64,000 bases of DNA from Allobosea sp. UNC402CLCol (GTDB lineage: Bacteria; Pseudomonadota; Alphaproteobacteria; Rhizobiales; Beijerinckiaceae): the NCBI RefSeq assembly GCF_000745475.1, contig NZ_JQJJ01000015.1:124001-188000 (forward strand), written 5' to 3'. The position numbers and the translations under genes are program-made. The notes beneath the pieces were generated by a model. The model searched no databases. It was not told the origin of the DNA and saw only the letters and a program-made list of their open reading frames with translations. This document shows positions 8,723-16,145 of this stretch, piece by piece; within the stretch, counting starts at the first letter, position 1, and each line of letters starts with the position of its first letter.

Positions 8723-11035
8723 CTAGCCCCTTCCTGGACCCATTCTTTGACCCTTCTGGGCCTCCAGACGATCGCTAGCCTCGATCTCGCGGATGACGCG
8801 TTCCTGTTCGGCGCGCAGTTGAGCGAGCGCATCGGTCTTCACCAACCCCGGCGAGAGCCGATCCCCCGGATGCCGAGCAAGCATGCGCGCCGCCTCAGTC
8901 GCGGCTCTGGCTTCACGCGCTTCCTGCGCGGCCGAGCGTTCAGCCCCCGTCACGATCTGCCTGTTGGCTGCGAGGTCTCGCTGGGACGCTGGATCAATGC
9001 CAGCTCTCGCCTGGTCTCCCCTTTCGACTTCGACGGCCCGATCTGCCTGTCTGGCGGCCCGTTGCGCTTCCCCCTCCTCCTTGGCCCGAACGTTGTTCGC
9101 GCGCTCGATCAACCGGTCGGCATTGACGCCAATGATGCCCTCGACCTCCGCGCGCGTCATCCGCTCGACGCCGCGTTCGGCGAGACGCTGCAGATCGAGC
9201 CGATTGGCCAAGGTCTCCAGATAGCGCGCCGAAGCTTCGTGGAACTGTTGTTTCGTTGCTCCGTCGAGCAGATCGCGCGTCCGCGACACCGCTTCGTTCA
9301 TCAGGCGCAAATCCCTGGCCATCTGCTCGGCTGTCACGGCCATGTCTGATCCCTCCTTCGTCAGAAGCTCCACGCGTTGCGCGATCGTGCCGAGGATGCC
9401 ACCGACCAGGCGAGCTAAAGCCAGTCGCTCGAGCATATCCTTTGCGAGCGTGCTGCCGGGCTGGTCCCGCAAAACAACCCGCCAGCCCTCGATGCTGTCG
9501 TTCAGCACGCGCCGATCGGCCTCCGACATCGCCATCCTGATCGGATTGGCCCGCGCTACGGCGATGCGCTGGCGCGCCTTGTCGATCATCGCCCGATTTG
9601 CCGGATCCGAGGCATAGGCGCGATCCCGTGCCGCGCGTCCGGGCCGCGGCCGGTCCGCCACGTGCACGATCGCCTTGTCCTTCGGACCATAGCTCTGCGA
9701 CGAGGCGCGCTCGCGCGCGCCCGTCGCCACGATCTTCAGGCCTTCGGCCTGCGCGTGCTCCGCATAGGCCTGGCGCCATTCACGGAAAGTGTCCCGGCCC
9801 GGATGCAGTTTCTGGCCGGATTCGCTCTTCACCGTGATGACGGCATGGACGTGGATATGCCCCTCCGCCTGCTTGTCGGTATGGACGCCGAACATGAATT
9901 TGTGATCGGCGAAGCGGTCATGCAGGAAGGCGTGGGCGGCTCGCCTCAACGCCTCGACATCGGCCCCGGCTTTGGCCGAAAGGATCAGGTGCAGGGTGTC
10001 GCGGGTCGATTGCGAGCGCAGCGATGGCCCCCATTCCCGCGCGGCAGTTCTGACATCTGCGACGTTGGCGAGCGTTTTACCGCGGTCGTCGACGGCGGCT
10101 CCCTTCGCGACCAGGCGATCCAGTTGATAGGCAACGCCATCTCTGCCATGCCCGGTCGCTTTCAAAACGATGCCGATCCGGTCCGCCGCAACACCCGTCG
10201 CGACAGCGATCCTGTCCTTGATCGTCGCCTCCGACGCCCTGTCAAATTGTCTCAGTTCCCTCGCTGGCGCACCGCCCTCCGCCATCCGAGAGCGAAACCG
10301 CTCCCTCGCGGCCCCAGCCATCGCGACGACCACGCGCGCCTCCAGCGTGCCATCGGAGGCCGCGTCGAGCCGATAGGCGTGGCGATGGCCTTCGAAGGCG
10401 GCGGCGATCGCCTTGTCATAGGCCGCCCGGCCTTCCGGGCTGTCGGCGACATCGTGGAGCGCCAACCGTACCGTACCGACATCCTGGCTCTCCGCACGCT
10501 TCGAAAAGCCCGCCGACCAGGCCTTGATCTCGTCGGCGACCGCCGCCCGGTCCGCCAGTATCCGTCCGTCATGGGTCTCGAGCGGAACGTCCTCGCGCAA
10601 GACATATTGGCCCGTCGCCGTCGCGCGGGCGGCCCCACTGGCATAGGATACCACCTTGATGACGGCGGGCTGATAGCCGGCCGCGAGCAAGCGGGCCCGG
10701 CCGACGGCATTGCCCCTGCCGGAGAGGCCGCCTGCGATCGCTGCCGGAGGTCCAGTCCGGCTCCTCCCGCCCGGACCGTGTCCGCGGCCCTTCGGCCCCG
10801 GTGGAAGCTCCCGCTCGCGCTCGGCATCGTGCCCGCCTGTGATCGTCTCGCCTCGGATGAGTTGATGGGCGTGGGGCATCGCGCAGGGGCGCGTCGAGAG
10901 GCCGCGACTTCGACGAAGGTCCTCCTCCAGCCACATGGCTCCCGGCCGGCGCCGTTCCTCACGCGCCTGGGCTATTCCGTCGCGCGCGGCAGCGACCTGC
11001 TCCGTCCACCAGGCGATCTGGCGGGCCCGCCTCAT
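8723..11035 (-). CDS. Relaxase (MOBP/VirD2-like mobilization nuclease)
   Basis: DNA transfer relaxase that would nick oriT and pilot the single strand. It has 770 residues. The nuclease domain spans about residues 120-420, beginning VIKVVSYASGAARATATGQY and holding the histidine-rich metal motif GHIHVHAVITVKSESGQ (3H motif). The long C-terminal half is helical and charged with no enzymatic motif. The ATG at 11035 overlaps the stop of the upstream MobC-like gene by four bases, so the two are co-translated. The proposed oriT lies about 100 bases upstream of that pair. Relaxase identity is strong; the MOBP class is inferred from the 3H motif and the nic site. Confidence 0.9.
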   Translation of the reverse strand: MRRARQIAWWTEQVAAARDGIAQAREERRRPGAMWLEEDLRRSRGLSTRPCAMPHAHQLIRGETITGGHDAERERELPPGPKGRGHGPGGRSRTGPPAAIAGGLSGRGNAVGRARLLAAGYQPAVIKVVSYASGAARATATGQYVLREDVPLETHDGRILADRAAVADEIKAWSAGFSKRAESQDVGTVRLALHDVADSPEGRAAYDKAIAAAFEGHRHAYRLDAASDGTLEARVVVAMAGAARERFRSRMAEGGAPARELRQFDRASEATIKDRIAVATGVAADRIGIVLKATGHGRDGVAYQLDRLVAKGAAVDDRGKTLANVADVRTAAREWGPSLRSQSTRDTLHLILSAKAGADVEALRRAAHAFLHDRFADHKFMFGVHTDKQAEGHIHVHAVITVKSESGQKLHPGRDTFREWRQAYAEHAQAEGLKIVATGARERASSQSYGPKDKAIVHVADRPRPGRAARDRAYASDPANRAMIDKARQRIAVARANPIRMAMSEADRRVLNDSIEGWRVVLRDQPGSTLAKDMLERLALARLVGGILGTIAQRVELLTKEGSDMAVTAEQMARDLRLMNEAVSRTRDLLDGATKQQFHEASARYLETLANRLDLQRLAERGVERMTRAEVEGIIGVNADRLIERANNVRAKEEGEAQRAARQADRAVEVERGDQARAGIDPASQRDLAANRQIVTGAERSAAQEAREARAATEAARMLARHPGDRLSPGLVKTDALAQLRAEQERVIREIEASDRLEAQKGQRMGPGRG

Positions 11036-11451
11036 CGCGGATCGTCCCCGACCGGAAGCGCGAGCTTCGCGATGCGCCGAAGCCGGGAGCCATGGGAAAC
11101 CGTGATTTCGGTAAGCTCCTCGTTGATCACTGAGACGGCATCGTGGAGCCCTTGCCAGACCGCCTCGGTGTCATCCAGTCCGATGGCCTGCCCGGCCCGG
11201 ACGGCCCGCAGAAGCTGCGCCAGGTTCCGCCCGACCGCCCGAACCTGGCTCGCCAGCAGAACCACTGCTTCGGTGTTCTCGGCCGACAGTGCCGGCCCCG
11301 CTTGCACCGAGGCGCGGATCAACCGGCGCACCACCTCTGCTCTTGGCAGACCAAAGAGCACGACCGCCTCCCGCAGCCGCTGCTCGTCGGCTGCGGAGAG
11401 CTCGGTCCGCAGCCGGGCCTTGCGTCGTGGAACGGCAGCTGACCGAGCCAT
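11032..11451 (-). CDS. MobC-like relaxosome accessory protein
   Basis: Start at 11451 is chosen because AGGAGAGG sits six bases upstream; an in-frame start at 11508 lacks such a site. The 139 residues include a ribbon-helix-helix-like N-terminus (ELSAADEQRLREAVVLFGLP then RAEVVRRLIRAS). The C-terminal segment AVRAVGRNLAQLLRAVRAGQ matches the MobC/relaxosome family pattern (GxNLNQ-like). Such proteins bind oriT and assist the relaxase. It overlaps the relaxase start by four bases. Confidence 0.8.
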   Translation of the reverse strand: MARSAAVPRRKARLRTELSAADEQRLREAVVLFGLPRAEVVRRLIRASVQAGPALSAENTEAVVLLASQVRAVGRNLAQLLRAVRAGQAIGLDDTEAVWQGLHDAVSVINEELTEITVSHGSRLRRIAKLALPVGDDPR

Positions 11452-11543
11452 CGCCCTCTCCTGTCCGGCCGAATGGCGGATCGCCAGATCCGCCGGAACC
11501 ACCGCCATCGCCGGATGCCGGCATCAGCGCCTCGGCGCTCTAC

Positions 11544-11597
11544 GGCTGCGTCCCGCAGCCGCCTCTGGTTTGTGGCCCACAAACCGGTATCTTGTCA
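11544..11597 (+). other. Probable origin of transfer (oriT) with MOBP-type nic site
   Basis: Two adjacent inverted repeats precede a nic-like heptamer. The first is GGCTGCG-TCC-CGCAGCC (11544-11560). The second is GGTTTGTGGCCCACAAACC (11567-11585). Then comes TATCTTG at 11588-11594, followed by T. MOBP relaxases (RP4, R64 types) cut at YATCYTG/Y just downstream of an inverted repeat, which is the same arrangement. The site lies immediately upstream of mobC-relaxase, the usual position. The predicted cut is between 11594 and 11595. Confidence 0.7.
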
Positions 11598-11603
11598 ACC
11601 AAC

Positions 11604-11619
11604 ATCTATTATAATAGAT
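11604..11619. promoter_or_regulatory. Perfect palindrome ATCTATTATAATAGAT, operator candidate upstream of mobC
   Basis: A 16-base perfect palindrome containing a TATAAT-like core, just beyond the oriT candidate and about 150 bases upstream of the mobC start. The left half recurs upstream of parA (12059) and of the XRE regulator (13334), suggesting a shared regulator-binding or promoter box. Confidence 0.55.
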
Positions 11620-12058
11620 CGACACCAGCCAGAACGCCCACCAGCATGGAGGCGCGCCCCTCAGCCGGCTCGCCCGGCGCGACATCCCTCCTCCTTGCAT
11701 CGCAAGCCTGGCATTCGCTGTTACCGCAATATCGCTTCAACGCATGTCGATGGCACGGCCTTGTCACGACGCCGCGATCCGACATTACGGATATCACGGG
11801 ATAAAGGATTGTGGTGTTATGCCAATAACACGCTGAGTCAGTGCGGTTCTACGCCATCGCGGCATTTCCGCTATACCGCGCAAGCCTCAGTCGTGGAATG
11901 CGGCCTCTCTGCAGACCGGTGAAGCTGCCTCGCGGCAATGGGATACTGCCGATCTGGCGCAATGCGCCATTGCGGCAATCACCCATCACTGCATCGGTAC
12001 GCTGCGTTCATTCGGAAATGGCGGACCGCGTTCCCGCGACGATACATGATTGTCTGAT
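11620..12058. other. Noncoding region between mobilization and partition genes
   Basis: About 440 bases without a convincing gene. It holds a small inverted repeat GTGTTAT-GCCA-ATAACAC at 11814-11831 and no regular iterons. Frames that read through it into parA are not family-like. It could contain a centromere-like site or a leader for parA, but nothing decisive is visible. Confidence 0.35.
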
Positions 12059-12074
12059 ATCTATTATAATGTAC
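12059..12074. promoter_or_regulatory. Second copy of the ATCTATTATAAT box, upstream of parA
   Basis: ATCTATTATAAT followed by GTAC, about 37 bases before the parA start. It shares twelve bases with the palindrome at 11604, but the right arm has diverged. The position fits a promoter -10 region overlapped by an operator. Confidence 0.5.
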
Positions 12075-12110
12075 AATGCTCTAACGATATGCGATGCCCG
12101 AGGACTACCG

Positions 12111-12812
12111 ATGCCGAGCATCTTTGCGGTCGCCAATCCGAAGGGAGGCAGCGGCAAAACGACCGTCGCCATCATCCTCGCCGGAGAGTTTGCGCGCCAC
12201 GGCTATGCGGTGGCGATCATCGACGCGGATCCGCAAGGGTCGTCCTATCAATGGCATGCGTCGAGCATGGCGCGGGGCATGACGCCACGGGGAATCGATC
12301 TGGTCCGTGCGGCCGACGAGGCGGCATTGTTCGCGGCGATCGCCGATCTCGACCGTCATGACGTCGTGGTGATCGACACGCCCGGCTATTACGGCAATGT
12401 CCTGATCCAATCGGCGCTTCTGGCCGACCTCGTCGTGCTGCCCTGCAAGGTCCATACGTTCGATGCCTCGCAGGTCGTGCGGACCATCCGCAATCTCGAA
12501 CAGCACGCGGCTGCATCCGCCTTGCCGATGAGCCGACATCGCGTGCTGTTCAACGAGTATGACGGTCTCGACCGCAACACGCGCCCGCTGCGCGAGGTCG
12601 TCGCCTATCTCGATGCTGAACAGGTGCCGATCTGCTCGAACGCGCTCTACCGCCGTGTCACCTTCCGCACGATGACCAGCGGTCACGGCACGCTCTACCA
12701 GATGAGCGATGGCGACGAGTCCGTCCGCAAGGCGCGCTACAATGCCGACCAGGTCGTGCGGGAACTGCTCTCTGCAAGCCAGGACACGACACCAGACGAA
12801 GCGGCCGCCTGA
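12111..12812 (+). CDS. parA: ParA-family partition ATPase
   Basis: Walker-type ATPase that positions plasmids or integrated elements. The start at 12111 (MPSIFAVANPKGGSGKTTVA) places the deviant Walker A motif KGGSGKTT at residue 11, as in small ParA proteins; the frame is open upstream, but nothing there resembles the family. Further motifs are IIDADPQGSSYQW (Walker A') and DVVVIDTPGYYG (Walker B). At 233 residues it lacks the N-terminal HTH of long ParA, so autoregulation would need another protein. The next gene follows after one base and may be its partner. Confidence 0.9.
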   Translation: MPSIFAVANPKGGSGKTTVAIILAGEFARHGYAVAIIDADPQGSSYQWHASSMARGMTPRGIDLVRAADEAALFAAIADLDRHDVVVIDTPGYYGNVLIQSALLADLVVLPCKVHTFDASQVVRTIRNLEQHAAASALPMSRHRVLFNEYDGLDRNTRPLREVVAYLDAEQVPICSNALYRRVTFRTMTSGHGTLYQMSDGDESVRKARYNADQVVRELLSASQDTTPDEAAA

Positions 12813-12813
12813 G

Positions 12814-13230
12814 ATGAGCGGCTCCGATTCCAACAACAGGCCGGAGCGGCCTGCCCTGCCCCGCGACGTGTTCCGATCGCAGCGTGTCAACGCGTCCAGC
12901 GCTGAAGCCCCTGGACCAAGGCCCGTGGTCGTGACGCCCGCCTATGACGACACCGACGCCGGCGATCCTCGCCCTCACGGCGTCTCGCCGCCTCGGCACG
13001 ACAATCCCGCGATGCCCGCGCGTCGACAGATGCGAGCAAGACCCGAGCGGAATCCGTTCGGGGCCTATGGCGAACGCTCATCGTCCAGACCTTACGCGTT
13101 GCGGTTGCCGGACGCGATCGATCTCGTCCTTCGCCAGATCGCCGCCGAGGAGCGGACGCATCCGCTGCGCGTGATCGATCGGATCTTGTACGATCATCTC
13201 CGCCGGATCGGACGCCTGCCTCCGACATAG
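12814..13230 (+). CDS. Small partition-partner candidate with ribbon-helix-helix-like C-terminus
   Basis: The ATG at 12814 lies one base past the parA stop, so the two are surely co-transcribed. The 138 residues split into a disordered, proline- and arginine-rich N-terminal 85 and a folded C-terminus: YALRLPDAIDLVLRQIAAEE then THPLRVIDRILYDHLRRIG. The latter has the strand-helix-helix spacing of a CopG/Arc-type DNA-binding fold. Short ParA proteins are commonly paired with such small centromere-binding proteins. No domain hit can be claimed; function is inferred from position. Confidence 0.6.
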   Translation: MSGSDSNNRPERPALPRDVFRSQRVNASSAEAPGPRPVVVTPAYDDTDAGDPRPHGVSPPRHDNPAMPARRQMRARPERNPFGAYGERSSSRPYALRLPDAIDLVLRQIAAEERTHPLRVIDRILYDHLRRIGRLPPT

Positions 13231-13333
13231 ACCGGCCGGAGGAGGATACTCGGCATCGCTGAGGACTGAACGGGTCGAACGCCGGCACAAGCGAGCGCGC
13301 ACCATCAACGGCATCTCTTTGAATGCCTCGAAT

Positions 13334-13342
13334 ATCTATTAT
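13334..13342. promoter_or_regulatory. Third ATCTATTAT half-box, upstream of the XRE regulator
   Basis: ATCTATTAT lies 66 bases before the start of the XRE-family gene and matches the left half of the palindrome at 11604. Only the half site is present. Confidence 0.35.
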
Positions 13343-13407
13343 CCCGGAGGTTGGGACCTGATATAGCGTCCCCATAATCGCGACTGCCAACCTCCCCCCG
13401 ATCTCCG

Positions 13408-13776
13408 ATGCCCGTGCGCAAACCCCAGCCGATCGATCACTCGATCCTCAACGAAATGATCGCGATCCGGCTGCAGCAGCTCGAAATCGAGAACGGCGGC
13501 ATGGAAGCGCTCCTGCCGAAGACGGGTCTCGCGCGTCAGACCTATTACCAGCTGCTCCGTGGCATCGGGAATCCGACGCTGAAGACGATCGAACGCGTCG
13601 CCTCCAGCCTGAACATGACGGTGTTCGAGCTTCTCGGCTTCGAAGTCGACGACGCCCGCCGGGCCTTGCAGAAGGGTGGGGTCGACTATGACGATCTGAG
13701 CTCGGCCATCGCCAAGAGGAACCGGGCTCAGCGCGCGCTCGCGCGTGAAGGACGCTCGCGCAAGCTTCCGTCATAG
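13408..13776 (+). CDS. XRE-family (Cro/C1-type) transcriptional regulator
   Basis: A 122-residue DNA-binding protein. The helix-turn-helix is LLPKTGLARQTYYQLLRGIG then NPTLKTIERVASSLNMTVFE, the classic Cro/C1 arrangement with the recognition helix around residues 45-55. The basic C-terminal tail (AKRNRAQRALAREGRSRKL) is probably disordered. It stands between the partition genes and the HU gene. Shared upstream boxes make it a candidate repressor of mobC, parA and itself; this is inference. Confidence 0.8.
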   Translation: MPVRKPQPIDHSILNEMIAIRLQQLEIENGGMEALLPKTGLARQTYYQLLRGIGNPTLKTIERVASSLNMTVFELLGFEVDDARRALQKGGVDYDDLSSAIAKRNRAQRALAREGRSRKLPS

Positions 13777-14216
13777 CTTTAGAAATTCCGCGCTGGCGCC
13801 GGGCGCCGCGAAAGGATCGTCACGCGGCTGCGCGGCGACCGCTTGCAGGCTGCGGGGACGCCTCTTAGGCGAGCGTAGAGCCGGTCCTGGAGGGGCTCGC
13901 CCGGGCGGTCTGCCCCACCATGTCGATCGGAACTGCAAAACCTGACCGCGGCCAGCGGCGTGATTTCGCAAGTCGCCCCCGAAATTGTCATTTCTGCCGT
14001 AACGCGGATTTTCGCGGGTTCAACGACGATGGCGTCGTGTTTTGCGCCGAGAATGAAGGCGGATGCCAAGACCTCGGCCCGGCTGGCGAGGTCGAGACCA
14101 GGCGACATCGAGAAATTTCGGTGGATAGCGGGAGATGCGGCTTCCTTCGCGTTACCGTCGTCGCGCACCCACTGCGATACTGGTCGAGGTCATCAACCTC
14201 ACAGGGTATCTTTTCC
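13777..14216. other. Intergenic region before the HU gene; no firm gene
   Basis: About 440 bases. A 129-residue frame runs on the minus strand (13779-14168) and the HU frame is open upstream on the plus strand. Neither extension looks like a known protein, although the minus-strand stretch SRAEVLASAFILGAKHDAIV is protein-like. I leave it unassigned; promoter elements for HU must lie near its right end. Confidence 0.3.
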
Positions 14217-14495
14217 ATGACGACAGCGACCGAGATTGCCGACACGATCGCCGGCGAGCAGAAGCTCACGAAGGCGCAGGCGAAGGCCATCGTCGAGAGC
14301 GTGTTTCGCCAGATCGCCGCCGCGGCAAAGGGTGGGGCCGAGACGAACATCCCGGGCTTCGGCAAGTTCAAGGTGAAGGAGACACCGGAGCGCGAGGGCC
14401 GCAATCCGGCGACCGGCGCGACGATCAAGATCGCCGCATCGAAGAAGCTGAACTTCACGCCGGCGAAGGCGGTCAAGGACGCGCTCAACGGCTGA
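14217..14495 (+). CDS. HU/IHF-family DNA-binding protein
   Basis: A histone-like DNA-bending protein of 92 residues from the ATG at 14217 (MTTATEIADTIAGEQKLTKA). The family core is complete: the helical dimerisation part, then GAETNIPGFGKFKVKETPER and EGRNPATGATIKIAASKKLN, the DNA-clasping arm with the intercalating proline. Mobile elements often carry their own HU, which may assist relaxosome assembly, partition or integration. The frame is open upstream, but that part has no HU homology. Confidence 0.92.
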   Translation: MTTATEIADTIAGEQKLTKAQAKAIVESVFRQIAAAAKGGAETNIPGFGKFKVKETPEREGRNPATGATIKIAASKKLNFTPAKAVKDALNG

Positions 14496-14528
14496 GGCCG
14501 CCAAGCGCGTGGGGAGCACGACGCCTCC

Positions 14529-14693
14529 CTAGAAGGGCGGCTCGCTGCTGTAACGCCCCTCGGCTTCGGCCAGCATCGCCTCGCGCTCGGCCAGCGCGAG
14601 CTCCAGCTCCGCCTCGATCTGACGGCGCTCGGCGCGGTCGGTTGCATCCCGCAGCTCGGCGCGCAGTTCCTCGATGTGCTGTTCGTTCGGCAT
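14529..14693 (-). CDS. Small coiled-coil hypothetical protein (54 residues)
   Basis: From the ATG at 14693: MPNEQHIEELRAELRDATDR, then heptad-rich sequence to YSSEPPF. The composition (Glu, Leu, Ala, Arg in heptads) predicts one long amphipathic helix. It converges on HU with 33 bases between stops. Longer versions of the frame up to 14873 are arginine/proline-rich and unlikely. Function unknown. Confidence 0.5.
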   Translation of the reverse strand: MPNEQHIEELRAELRDATDRAERRQIEAELELALAEREAMLAEAEGRYSSEPPF

Positions 14694-15054
14694 CGTCGCC
14701 TCCTCGATTGAGTGTGAAAGACGACGCCAGCGGTCATGGCGGGCCGCAGGGGTCAGGGATCGCGCAGCGACCGCCGCAGGCGGCGAGCGGGGGAGCCGAT
14801 TTTCTGGCGACGCACTTGGGCGGCGGCTGAAAATGGGAGGCACCGCTCGTCCTTGAGGCCTTCGGGCCGCCATGACACGCTCGGACGATCTGAGCAGGCT
14901 TTTTAGCTCGGGTCGGCGCCAGAAAGCTGAAGGCCGGCTCGATGCCGACCTTCAGCTTCGACACGCGATATGGCGGTCCATCGGCGATCCGAGACCTGCT
15001 GTGCGGAATGGTGCCGTGGCGCCGGCGTCGTCCGGCGCGATCTGAGATGAGGAA

Positions 15055-15075
15055 GCCCCGCCTGGGCGGCGGGGC
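15055..15075 (-). terminator. Terminator-like hairpin downstream of the DUF736 gene
   Basis: Perfect eight-pair stem GCCCCGCC-TGGGC-GGCGGGGC just beyond the stop of the minus-strand DUF736 gene. On that strand it is followed only by a weak T-rich run (TTCCTC). Confidence 0.5.
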
Positions 15076-15091
15076 TCGTTCGCGGCGGGGA

Positions 15092-15403
15092 TCAGGCCTC
15101 CCGCTTCGGGCGGTTCCAGATCAGGGTGTAGTCCCCTTCGGTCTCGCCCGGCCAGAGTGCCGCGGTGATCGGAGCGTTGAAGCTCGGATCGTCGAGCTTG
15201 AGCGAGATATAGGGCTCGCCGTCGCCGGAGACCGCATTCCAGCCCGCGCCGACCTCGGCGCCGTTGCCGATGACGCGGAAGTCCGGGGCGTCGCGCGAGA
15301 CACGCTCGATCGGTTGCAGGCGAGCCTGGAAGCGGACGCTGAGGGTGCGCACATTGCCGACGATGCCGTTGCCGTTGCTCTTGAATTCGCCGATGACAGC
15401 CAT
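15092..15403 (-). CDS. DUF736 family protein
   Basis: A 103-residue soluble protein. It begins MAVIGEFKSNGNGIVGNVRT, the invariant start of DUF736, and includes RDAPDFRVIG, GAEVGAGWNA and YISLKLDDPSFNAPITAALW, all signatures of the family. DUF736 proteins are widespread on alphaproteobacterial plasmids and ICEs; their biochemical role is not established. AAAGGATC precedes the ATG. Its leader (15405-15560) resembles the leader of the ArdC-like gene. Confidence 0.9.
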   Translation of the reverse strand: MAVIGEFKSNGNGIVGNVRTLSVRFQARLQPIERVSRDAPDFRVIGNGAEVGAGWNAVSGDGEPYISLKLDDPSFNAPITAALWPGETEGDYTLIWNRPKREA

Positions 15404-15404
15404 G

Positions 15405-15560
15405 GTGGGATCCTTTCCGGTTTTGCTCGGGCCGCGCCCATCGCGGCCTCGATGGCGGTGTCAGGACCGGGGGCGATCGAGCCCGCACCCACCGGGGTCC
15501 CTGTTGCGCTCGCGCAATGGGGTGGTTCTTGGGGCCGCAACGCAGTGGAGGGCGGCCGAT
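15405..15560 (-). repeat. Conserved leader module, copy 1 (upstream of DUF736 gene)
   Basis: Shares ordered blocks with 18304-18462: an identical 20-mer (15429-15448, GGGCCGCGCCC then ATCGCGGCC), a region with CACCGGGG, and GGGTGGTTC...AACGCAGTGGAGG near the far end. The 20-mer can itself fold into a CCGCG/CGCGG hairpin. Both copies sit directly upstream of minus-strand genes. Confidence 0.6.
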
Positions 15561-15620
15561 CCCGGCTTTTTTGCTTCGCGCTGCAAAGGCGGCGCAGCCG
15601 CCGGCGGAAAAAAGCCGGGA
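15560..15620. repeat. Large perfect inverted repeat with A/T tracts
   Basis: TCCCGGCTTTTTT (15560-15572) pairs perfectly with AAAAAAGCCGGGA (15608-15620), and GGCGGC...GCCGCC pairs inside the loop. T tracts at both arm ends would allow it to act as a terminator in either direction or as a protein-binding cruciform. About 525 bases without a recognisable gene follow to 16145. Confidence 0.55.
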
Positions 15621-16145
15621 CCGGCCGTTGCGGATGGGCGATCGAGACGAGGTCGTCCCCCGGTCACACCCAATCCATCGAGACCGCATGGGGCGCAACC
15701 GTGACGCAAACAGGAGGGAGCCCGGACTGCCCCTTCATCGTCGGAGTTCAAGGGGTGCGCCGACCTCGACAACATCGTCGGCCCTGTTCGGCACTGTCCG
15801 CGCCGATCTTGCTTGGTCCGTTCCGCCAACGTCTCCAGCCACGCCATGCCGCCCCGCCCCGGATCGCGAGGGTCGGAGATGGCTGCGCCACGAATGATCT
15901 CCGAAATCGGCAGAGCCGGCATCTCCGCCAGCGCCACCCAAGCAGCTTTAAGCCTCGCCCCGACGGGATCGGCTGGCTCTCGAGATCGGCAGCCAACCAT
16001 CGCAGGCCGCTCCACAGGCCAACCCGCTGCCACGTGGGGGACGGAGCGCGTCATGGCGAGCTCGCCTGGCGGCGCGCGCTACCGGCATGGGTTGCGGCGC
16101 CGGTCCGGTCGGGCGAAACTTCGACGGCAAGCGAGGAGGAGATGG

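Noticed and set aside
9662..11614. A 650-codon plus-strand frame opposite the relaxase
   Set aside because: Antisense to relaxase and MobC, which carry real family motifs.
11620..12058. Iteron-type replication origin
   Set aside because: No regularly spaced direct repeats and no replication initiator gene in the window; only small inverted repeats are present.
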